In this document: piece after piece, positions 55,590 to 64,000 of the stretch
Layout of the letters: every line of letters starts with the position of its first letter
Numbering within the stretch: position 1 is the first letter of the stretch
Source: Colias croceus
Lineage: Eukaryota; Arthropoda; Insecta; Lepidoptera; Pieridae
DNA length: 64,000 bases
NCBI RefSeq assembly: GCF_905220415.1
Contig: NC_059545.1
Coordinates: 6,086,001-6,150,000 of the forward strand
Direction of reading: 5' to 3'
Program-made: the position numbers and the translations under genes
Notes under the pieces: generated by a model
Seen by the model: the letters and a program-made list of their open reading frames with translations, nothing else
Databases searched by the model: none
What the model was told of the DNA's origin: nothing

Positions 55590-55859
55590 TGTTTAACTTT
55601 AATACAGTATTAGCAATTTACAATCACAGAATCTGTAAGAAATACGAGTGCTAAATGTTTATTCTCACAAGAACGTAAACGTTCTGTGTATAGTGGCGGC
55701 GCTAGTGAGATAGGGAATTGTGTACGAGTGAAAGAGACAAGTTCAGTTTACAGTTTACATAATATTTTCCGTCAGTATTTCTAGTAGACATGGCCTTGTC
55801 AATAGGTTCGTACCCACAGGTTGTACCTATTATACATTACCACTACATTACTATATAGG

Positions 55860-56060
55860 TTATCGCCCGCGGCTTCGCCCGCTTTGTCTAAAACCTAATA
55901 AATTATATACTAAAACCTTCCTCTTGAATCACTCTATCTATTAAAAAAACCGCATCAAAATCCGTTGCGTAGTTTTAAAGATTATTAATAATGCGCATAC
56001 AAACTTACAAAGGGACATAGGGACAGAGAAAGCGACTTTGTTTTATACGATGTTGTAGTG
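55860..56060 (-). repeat. LINE tail ('gcggcttcgcccgctttgtc' family)
   Basis: It has the same order as 2385-2600: 'cgcccgcggcttcgcccgct', 'aaacctaataaattatatac', 'ccgttgcgtagttttaaaga' and 'gggacatagggacagag'. Confidence 0.55.
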
Positions 56061-56149
56061 ATTGTTGCTCAGTGTTGGTGTACATAATATCCTTTTGATG
56101 CGTTATTGGTTTCTAGGTTTCTAGTATAATAGCAGAGTAGTTAGGTTGG

Positions 56150-56462
56150 GGGGTATTAATTTTTTTTAAGCTATTGCATAGCTTCTATCGCGGGCCTTGA
56201 GTGCGGGAACCGAATCCAGAAATTGCGTAACGAAAAACCTCACGCTCCCAACGCCGACGGGCGGAGGTGTGGCTTGAAGGCATGCTATACAATAGCCGTC
56301 CCCGAGTGCCACACGTATTTTTTTATCTTTGTATTGATGCTATCGTTCCTCCTATGGGTGGAGCCATTAACAAAGAAAACAATTAAAATTATAATATATA
56401 TACTTTGATATATTTCATAGGGTTCCGTATATTTAAAGAGTTAAACTGATAACGGAACCCGG
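56150..56462 (+). repeat. Dispersed repeat with 'cgctcccaacgccgacggg' block and GGGTTCCGT hairpin
   Basis: The block 'gcgtaacgaaaaacctcacg', 'ctcccaacgccgacgggcgg', 'aggtgtggcttgaaggcatg' and 'ccgtccccgagtgccacac' is one I recall as highly repeated in Lepidoptera. It ends with GGGTTCCGT at 56420 and its inverse ACGGAACCC near 56452, a hairpin over about 40 bases. The frame at 56223-56408 is not a gene. Confidence 0.55.
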
Positions 56463-56880
56463 AAATATCTTTCGTTGAGATCAAGGTTGAGATTCATGAT
56501 CACAGATAGGTAATAGGTCATATCCATGGTCTTGTCTTTTATAATCTGTTGGTGTCATTAAATGACATTTTAATACGACATTGACATTTGACACATGCCA
56601 GAGGCAAGACCACATGACACCTCGGACATGACACAAGATTTTTGACAATCAACATTCAACGATTCAACAAATGAATGAAATATGAAGAAATAAAAATCAA
56701 CACTGGCACGTTTACTATATTTCTTTGTGTTCCTTAATTTATTATGTAAAGACATTTGAAATCGAATACTAGCAGTGTAGTTTGCTATCTGCATCATAAT
56801 TTAAAAAATATATTAAATTTAATAGGAAATAATATAAAAGTTGATAACCTAAAATAATTAATAGATACCTATCCTTTACA

Positions 56881-58771
56881 ATGAACACCCATTCTATTTC
56901 TGAAGAACCTCTGAAGAAAAAAAGACGTAAAGAAAATAAAGACGGTAAGTTATACCTTATCAAATATAATGATTATGGTCTTGATACAATTTAGAATTTA
57001 TTTGATGCGAATATTGCTTGTAAAAATCAACATTATATGCAGAAATATATGTATTTAAATATTTTAACATTTTATTTCTATTTCAAACTCTTGTATTTTT
57101 TTTTCAGATAAATATCATACAAACAAAAAAAAATCTCTTGGCATAGAGAAGAATTTGAAAAGTCAAAGGACACATATCCCTAAATTTAGATTAAAAATAA
57201 ATGGAAATGCTGCTGCTTTATCAACAATAGAAAACGAAAGAGTGCCCCTTGTTTTAACAGATATACAACATTTACTTCTTCACTCTTTATTGGGCAATCT
57301 TAATCTATCACAACCACCCAGATGGTATGTTATAGATAAATGTAATCATGTAAGTCAAACTACTTGCTTAATAATTGAGGGTATTTCTATCAAGCACTGG
57401 GAACAATACAAAGAAAAGATGATAAATATCAATAGAATATGTGAAGATTTTGTGGAAATACTCACACCATCAGTGTACAATGGTTCTTTGGTAAAAGAAC
57501 TAGCATTAGTACCACTGTCTGAAACAGAAAAAGAAGCAATAATTCAAAAATATGGAAGTATGAATTTAGCACTTGATATAAGGAAAGACCTTATGGTTAT
57601 GATGAAAGCTGTGTTTCCAATTAATGATTCATTTAGTGAAATTAATTATAAGGAGTCTAAAGATCAATTCCCTAGAACACAACTAATTTTGTCAACTTGG
57701 CAGCTTATAGAAGAAAATTATCCAGTTCCTCTCAAAGGAAAACTAAAGAATATTTATTCTGACTATGTTCTGTCTAAAGATGAATACAAATCTGTTACAC
57801 CAGACTCACCCATGTTTGGCCTAGATTGTGAAATGTGTATTACTAATGTGGGATCTGAACTGACTCGAGTATCTGTTGTCAATGAAAAACATGAAGTTGT
57901 ATATGAATCATTAGTAAAACCTTACAATAATATAACAGATTATTTAACTAGGTTTTCAGGTATTACAAAATCAAAATTAGAAAATGTCACCAAAAGATTA
58001 GAAGATGTTCAAAAGGATCTGCAACAGTTATTACCTCCTGATGCTATTTTAGTTGGTCAATCACTTAATCTTGATTTACATGCTTTGAAGATGATGCATC
58101 CCTATGTCATTGATACAAGTCTTATATATAATTTCACTGGAGAGAGAACACGAAAACCAAAATTAAAAACATTAGCTAAAGAATTTTTGAATGAAGACAT
58201 TCAATCAAATAAAAATGGCCATTGTTCTGTTGAAGATTCTTTAGCGTCACTTAAACTAGTTCAGTTGAAGCTTAGTAAAAATATAGAATTTGGTGATGCG
58301 GTGCATACTAATAGACAAAGTTACAAAGAAAATATTATTAAAATGACAACTAAACCTGAATATGCCTTATCAATATTCAACCATATTATTGAACAAAGAA
58401 AAACCTCATTAGTGGTAGGTTGTGATAATATTACTGGAGACTATCATACCTACTTAACACAAGCAAAAGACAGTTTGAGTGCTCAATTAAAAAAGGGTAA
58501 ACCAAAAAAGGTTAAACTGAATACAGTTGACACAGTTGAGGATGTCATATCAACTGTTAGTAACGCTGTAAATGATTATAATTTTGTTATGGCTCATTTA
58601 AAACTAGATCAAACAGATGTTCAATTAAATGATATGTCCAATGTTGATAAGTGGGTTGAAACTATTTGGAATAGTCTTAAACAGTCTGCACTGTTTGTTA
58701 TTGTATTTGGTGGTACTGCTACAGACAATGGGGTAGCAATGATAAAAGTTAAAAATAATAAAACATTGTAA
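56881..58771 (+). CDS. REXO5: RNA exonuclease 5 (REXO5/NEF-sp), DEDDh 3'-5' exonuclease
   Basis: Exon 1 (56881-56944) and exon 2 (57108-58771) join through a GT-AG intron into 575 residues. REXO5 is a nucleolar 3'-5' RNA exonuclease; the fly protein trims snoRNA and 28S/5S rRNA 3' ends. The N-terminus is a basic, nuclear-localisation-like stretch (EEPLKKKRRKENK). The exonuclease domain shows Exo I FGLDCEMC (Asp261, Glu263), Exo II VGQSLNLDLHALK (Asp344) and Exo III HCSVEDSLASLKL (His393, Asp398), so all five catalytic residues are present. A conserved VIDTSLIYNFTGERTRKPKL block precedes Exo III. After the exonuclease come about 150 residues that in vertebrates form RNA-binding domains. The start codon is the first ATG of a short exon with a perfect donor. 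A poly-A signal overlaps the stop. Nothing is broken. Confidence 0.93.
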
Positions 58772-58776
58772 ATAAA
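58771..58776 (+). terminator. Polyadenylation signal overlapping the REXO5 stop
   Basis: AATAAA begins on the last base of the TAA stop codon, so the 3' UTR would be very short (perhaps 20-30 bases). A T-rich run follows at 58800-58812. Confidence 0.55.
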
Positions 58777-58812
58777 ATTTAAGTTTCACCATGTATTTGT
58801 TTTTTTTTTTTG

Positions 58813-59715
58813 TTTAATTTGTTAAATTCCTGCGATTATCGCAAGGATTATCGTATGACAAATGAACAAGCACCATTCTGAGGATTACAACGCCTCATAA
58901 GGCAAAATCTGTCCAATGGCTTGTGCTGCAGTCCTGGGGCATGCCTACAGATTACAGACAGATGCTCGAAAAACACAGTTTTTCCTTCTGGACAACCCTT
59001 ACCCTAACTTTAATCGTGTATCTGTTGGTCTTAGCGTGATGTTATATAGCCTTCCTCAATGAATAGGCTATCTAACAGGGAAAGAATTTTTCAAATCGGA
59101 CCAGTAGTTCCTGAGATTAGCGCCTTCAAACTTCAAACAAACTCTTCAGTTTTATGATATAAATAGAATAGATTTGTTTTTAAAGCCAACAAAGTACGGT
59201 CTGTAGAAGTACCAGTATTTATAAATTAAATATTTTTTTAATCATATTTTAAACGCGATTTATTCATTGTATTGTTTTCCCGACGCGATGTTTCGACCAC
59301 TTTGCAGCGAGCGTGGTCACGGGGAGACGACTAAGCTATGTTGCCTAACATCATAAATATACTTGCGTAAAATCAAACATTAGAAATAAGTGCATACCAG
59401 TATAACTAACTATAACTATATTTTAATGTTGATGGGCGGTGGTGACTTTTTAACATCAAGAGGCCTACAATTTCCGTTCATTTCCAAGATGTGTCGCTAT
59501 TATTAGTTACAATTTACAAAGAAAAATTGCAATTTTTATAAGTATTTTAAAATCTTTTTATTTCCATTTAATTATTCTGTTTTTATTTTTAGGTAAATGT
59601 TCTATATAAGAATCTGACAATATTTCAAGCGGTTTTTTTTAGTTAACTAAAAATATCGGAAAAAAAGTTTTTTTTATTTTTTTGTACTTAACTACATAAA
59701 AAGCAAGGAACCTAA
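58813..59715. other. Intergenic DNA with repeat fragments
   Basis: It contains a SINE-like piece of the 'ctgttggtcttagcgtgat' family at 59018-59165 (-). Region 58830-58990 is GC-richer with 'gcgattatcgcaaggattatc' words and may be a LINE fragment. No gene was seen. Confidence 0.4.
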
Positions 59716-60386
59716 CTGGTATACCTAAAGTTGGAAATTTTGAAAAAACTTCATTTTGGCGGCAAGAGATGAAACATGTGCCAATCGATAGTACATCAAA
59801 ATACAAATAGGAAATACTCTTTGGTAAAATGTCGTAATTGATACGGTTTCGGAATAAATAAGGGTTAAAAAAAATTTTTTTTTTCAGTTTTTTGAATTAT
59901 TTGTTACTTCTTACACTTAAAGGTTAAGTAAAAAAAAAAACTTATCTACTCCAATACTCAATACTCAATAATTTATTTGCATCCGAAACTGAAACTAAAC
60001 TGATCTTCATCGTAACTACCTAACCATATCGATAACGGTTGTCGATAAGTGACGCACCGCACGTGCGTATCCCTAGCCCAAAGTTGGTTTATTACTTTCG
60101 TTTTGATAGTAATACAACATTTTGAAACCCTTTTATTACAAATTAGAAGTTGTATATGCTTTGTCTTATCGTTTAAGTGTAAGAAGTAACAAATAATTCA
60201 AAAAACTAAAAAAAAAAATTTTTTTTAAAACTCTTATTTATTCCGAAACCGTATCAATTACGACATTTTACCAAAGAGTATTTCCTATTTGTATTTTGAA
60301 TTTTGATGTACTATCGATTGGCACATGTTTCATCTCTTGCCGCCAAAATGACTTTTTTTTTTATCGCAAATTGGTAGGTATACCAG
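59716..60386. mobile_element. Fold-back element with ~210-base arms
   Basis: 'Ctggtatacct' at 59716 with 'ttggcggcaagagatgaaac' (59757), 'tactctttggtaaaatgtcg' (59815) and 'ttacttcttacactta' (59905) reappears inverted from 60386 back to about 60168. The core of roughly 240 bases is unrelated. The arms are about 90% alike by eye. There is no transposase. Confidence 0.7.
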
Positions 60387-60423
60387 GCTTCATACTAAAA
60401 TGTCCCATGCTCTTTATATTATT

Positions 60424-60715
60424 ACTAGCTTCCGCCCGCGACGCCGTCCGCGCGGAAAAAGTAAGAAAAATGAAGATTTATTTTATTTCTTCGTATTTTT
60501 TCGGAATAAAAAGTAGATATCCTATTTTATGCCCAGGATAATAAGGTATAATTATACCAAGTTTCATCGAAATCGAACCGTTAGTTTTTACGTGATGCCT
60601 TCACATATAGACAGACAGACAAAATTTTTTTTAATCACATATTTGGGTTTGGTATCTATCCAGTAACACCCCCTGCTATTTATTTTTTTAGAATTGACCC
60701 TTCTACAGATTTATT
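60424..60715 (-). repeat. RTE-like LINE tail, inverted copy
   Basis: The plus strand reads 'actagcttccgcccgcgacg' first and ends 'agaattgacccttctacaga'. It is the inverse of the tails at 15296 and 15965. Confidence 0.6.
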
Positions 60716-61532
60716 ATATGTATAGAATATTCTTTGCTATTACAGATCATGAGAACAGCTTGGCGACGGACGGCCGACGGATAAACAGATAGCCGCAGCC
60801 GCAGAATTATGACAATGGGGTCCCGTTTAACCTAAATGAATCCTTATTTCCCTTGGTTACGGCATCACACGGGAACGGCTGGACTGATTTCGATACTTCT
60901 TATTTGCCGGAAAGCCTTCCTTCCGGTTGGTCCTATTGAAATTTTGTCCATTTGAAGGCGGTTTATATATTTTTTTATTAAAAAATAGGTACTTAATTAC
61001 TTGGTATAATTATTATATTAATGTCTAAGCTCTAAGCTGACTAATGATAGGTACCTACCTATTGGTGTTGTCACAGATAATAAAGTTACTTAGGTTGGTA
61101 TAAATTATTATAATATTTAAAAAATATCAGTAGGTACTTACCTACCTATTAATAACTATCACTCATTTATAACTAGGTGGATGTTTAATACTTATAATAT
61201 TTAATTTAATAAAACAGCAGTTTGAGCAACAAATTTAATAATAATATGATAAAAAAATAAAATGCATATACTTACAACAACATTAATGAAAATAACAATG
61301 ATCGATTGTTGAATTTATACCACAGAACTATATATTATTATATTATGTTCTGTGATATATTATTATGTTCTGTGTTTTATACATTACAATAATATCATTA
61401 TTGCTATGACATTTTTTTATTCTAAATATTTCTAATAAATTTATTGATTTTGTAATTAGGTAACTACTTACCTTCTTACTTTAAAATTTAATTTAGAATT
61501 AACTAACATAATATTATTATTACATAATATTA
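60716..61532. other. Intergenic AT-rich DNA, nothing recognised
   Basis: Short palindromic AT words and 'taggtacctacctatt'-type low-complexity tracts; no exon. Confidence 0.4.
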
Positions 61533-62694
61533 CAGGGTTAGTTTTCAATGACCAGCCAAAATTTAAAATTAAGATCTAGATATTAAACCAAAGGTACATT
61601 TGAAACATTCTTGTCGAATAAAATAAAATAAAAATTTCATTGACATTCATTTGAAAATGTCTTAAAAATTTCATAAATCGTAAAGTATCGCCAGAATCAA
61701 TGCACTTGTGTGCGTGCGCGCATCGCCAAATTTATGTGTGTGCTAACTTCTACCTATCTAAAGTAACCGTCATGAGAAGCTATAAATTTTGTAAACAAGT
61801 GTTCAGGAGTTCACAACATTTGGACCAACAAAAAAAATGAATTTGTTTAAGATTTAATAAATTATTAAGTAACAAATATTAATTAACATAAATATTATTA
61901 TCGTTTTTTTCGTGGCGAATTTATTTCCTTAGATGTACTGGCTACTGGCTCCATTATACGTAATAACAAATAAAATTAACGCAACAATTAAAGTAACAAC
62001 AATAAAAAAGTGATAACGAAACAATAACAAAATTAACAATAACAACCAGATCCGCGATATATGCAAAGCAATGAAACAAACTCGTACGCATTCGAAACTC
62101 GAATGATGCGTTTATTTCAAAATGGCGTCCCGATAGTTCACAATCCCTGCGACGGACGCGTTCCGGTACCAAGAAACACAAACGATAGCGCTTTGCGTCG
62201 TTAAAATATGATCCGACTAAATTAAATAGGTTGTTACTTTCATATAACCCGTCTATATTTCATGTCGATTGAATATGGTCAATTTATTATTATCTCGCAG
62301 TATAAAATGTTTACTTAGTAAAAGATGTTTGTTTACATAATTTATAGCTTCTCGTGACGGGTACTTTAGGTTGTTGAACTGAATTGTGCTTTTGTAATGT
62401 CCACACGTTCGCTTTTTAGTGGCGGACAGGAATGAAATCTTATTAAAAAAATGTTGTGTGGTTTTATGAAACCACGGTAAAAGTGAAACTTTTTTTCACA
62501 CTATAGACATTTAACTAAAAATTATCGTACGTATCGTGCGTCACGCGACATGCGCTACACAGACCAAAAAGTTTGAAACGATGGATGTAATAAAAGTTTC
62601 ACTTTAAAAAAAGTTATTTTTTTCATTAGATCTAAAATGTTATCGATTCTGAACCATTTCTGAAAATTTGGCCAGTCGTTGAAAACTAACCCTG
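61533..62694. mobile_element. Mariner-type MITE, TA-flanked
   Basis: The ends are CAGGGTTAGTTTTCAATGAC and the inverse of CAGGGTTAGTTTTCAACGAC, flanked by TA (61531-61532 and 62695-62696). It is 1162 bases. Frames inside are short and unrecognised, so it is non-autonomous. The terminal CAGGG and TA target fit the Tc1/mariner/pogo group. Confidence 0.7.
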
Positions 62695-62696
62695 TA

Positions 62697-63298
62697 TAAC
62701 ACACAAACACAAAACATTGGATTACGGCTACCAAATACAATTTAGCGCGCCCATCCGCCGAATTTGTCACTGGCGACAAATCTGCGTGTGCGCAGTTCAT
62801 AGCATTATAACCACAGGAGCAAGTAATATTATAACGTGGTGTGGACGATGGTCGATGACAGATGTGGCTCGGGGTTCGGCTCGCGATAGTGCGCGTTATG
62901 GAATGGCATTACAACCTAGCTTAGCATAGAAAAACCCAAGATCAACGTTTAAAAAACATCTGGATAGAATGAGCACAGCATTCTCAATTGGACGGAAAAT
63001 ATTAATAATGACGTCTTAATATAGGAAGAAATGTGTGATTTTGTTTGAATTTTTCTAAAAACTTCAGTCATCCTATTTCATGCCTTATACGATTACGTAC
63101 GAAAAATTTTATTGCTTTTTGTAAAATTCGTTATAAAAACATCCCTAGGCAATTCGCTTAGTGTTGAATATTTGAGAAACTATAGGTATGCTTAAAAGAT
63201 AACTACAACATCGAAAATAAAATTGGGAGGGTTACCGCCACTTACGCGCGTTGATCTTGTATGAGAGCTGTGAATCTAGGTTTTTTTTAATATACATA
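62697..63298. other. Intergenic DNA, no gene recognised
   Basis: A GC-richer patch near 62740-62920 contains a 70-codon frame without family features. Confidence 0.4.
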
Positions 63299-63666
63299 TA
63301 CAGGGTGTAATCGTAAAGTGTGCACAAGCGATTATTCCGTAACTATTGCAGATACCAAAAAACTTTAAACTGATATCGAAAGTACTTAACCTAATGAGTA
63401 AAATGGCCATAATAAATTTTTAAAAATAAAACGAGAAATATCCAACAATGTTACATTAAACGCTCCCATACATTTTATTTCCCATACATTTTATTTCCCA
63501 TACATTTTGTATTCATAGCAGATTTTCGAAGTGATTGTATTGCATTGCACAATGAGGAGCTCTATTTACAGTTTCTAAATGAACTTCCCTTCAAATTTGC
63601 GAAATAATTAAAGCAGAAAACCAAAAAAAGAAAGAAAAAGCTAAAATCTTTCATATTAAATGTACT
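63299..63666 (+). repeat. 'cagggtgtaatcgtaaagtg' repeat, longest copy
   Basis: It begins 'tacagggtgtaatcgtaaag' and continues 'gcgattattccgtaact', with the triplicated 'cccatacattttattt' unit at 63466-63507. A terminal part (63586-63660, 'aaagcagaaaaccaaaaaaa') matches 11115-11185 in inverted orientation. No transposase frame. Confidence 0.6.
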
Positions 63667-64000
63667 AAGTTGATCCAAAAGTAATGATAATTGGCTAGTT
63701 CCTGTGCACATAAAAATGTTTTTTGCTTGCTCATGTATTCACTAAGTAATCACAAAAAAATCATATCAACAGGCCACGTTTTCAATTACATATTTACATT
63801 AATTTGAATGTGAACCGTGCGTGCCAGAATGTTTCCCGACGAAAAGAAGAAACAACGATTCGACATGTAGAGGGTGAATTTCTAAATTTTTAATGATATC
63901 AGGATAATTTTTTGTCACGTTTTGTGTTCATGGACGTTACCCGAGTTCACCATGTTTATGCTGAAACCAAAAAACAATCAATGTCCTGGATGCGAGCTTC
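63667..64000 (+). pseudogene. Degenerate mariner element cut by the window edge
   Basis: A mariner-like terminal repeat ('ttgatccaaaagtaatgata', 63672) is followed by about 230 bases of leader. After internal losses come transposase fragments: FPDEKKKQRFDM then a stop, and near 63915 FVFMDVTRVHHVYAETKKQS, which aligns with the mariner block carrying the first catalytic Asp (normally DETW; here DVTR). It carries stops and deletions. The remainder lies beyond the window. Confidence 0.65.

Larger units (their letters stand above)
55590..56880. promoter_or_regulatory. Shared upstream region of UBALD (-) and REXO5 (+)
   Basis: The divergent start codons are 1.3 kb apart. The interval contains a LINE tail (55860-56060) and a dispersed repeat (56150-56460), leaving short candidate promoters on both sides (about 55590-55790 and 56560-56880). 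'Acattgacatttgacacatg' and 'catgacacctcggacatgac' near 56578-56640 are reiterated 'tgacac/gacat' words. Confidence 0.35.

Overview
This is an AT-rich, intron-bearing, transposon-crowded piece of an animal nuclear genome, most likely a moth or butterfly. The protein-coding genes are conserved animal housekeeping genes whose exons read like insect orthologues. The repeats are types I associate with Lepidoptera: non-LTR 3' tails ending in 'gcgggcggaaagctagta', tRNA-headed SINEs, and runs of 'taggtaggtacctacc'. No bacterial operon, CRISPR array or virus-like gene was seen.

Six conserved genes could be assembled exon by exon, all with in-phase junctions. They are prefoldin subunit 4 (+, 13737-14499), a Na+/H+ exchanger of the NHE8/SLC9A8 type (-, 20976-24452, seven exons), an acyl-protein thioesterase/LYPLA (-, 31314-37336, five exons, with a 5-kb repeat-filled last intron and one GC-AG intron), OSER1 (+, 38305-38931), a UBALD-type UBA-like protein (-, 53074-55589) and the DEDDh exonuclease REXO5 (+, 56881-58771). 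Three less certain pieces are a start exon of an unidentified gene running off the left edge (-, 584-676), a two-exon gene for a 96-residue single-pass membrane protein (+, 42422-43113) and an orphan exon (-, 45226-45389). Two gene pairs are head-to-head: LYPLA/OSER1 and UBALD/REXO5. The genes do not form a common pathway.

Most of the rest is mobile DNA. Region 5.7-8.4 kb is a fold-back element built from a reiterated palindromic word, with a LINE fragment inserted. Region 10.06-13.33 kb is a hAT-like element with a perfect 8-bp target duplication that contains a large array of a GGAAAATG-type minisatellite which switches orientation twice. Region 15.3-16.4 kb holds two LINE tails. Region 17.38-20.83 kb is a P-element-like transposon (8-bp duplication, THAP exon) containing a SINE-like insertion and a TA-target element that itself contains another copy of the same element. 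Region 24.96-27.32 kb is the reciprocal case, a P-like copy inside a TA-target element. Further elements are a pogo-like MITE (29.2-29.8 kb), a mariner fragment converted into a fold-back (31.9-32.8 kb), a second reiterated-word element (40.6-41.8 kb), another TA-target element (44-45 kb), a broken LINE reverse transcriptase next to a GC-rich inverted-repeat element (48.4-49.7 kb), a tRNA-like SINE (51.3 kb), a small hAT with a 12-bp tandem array (51.6-52.2 kb), a mariner-type MITE (61.5-62.7 kb) and a degenerate mariner cut by the right edge.

All calls come from reading sequence and from memory of protein families; no search was run.
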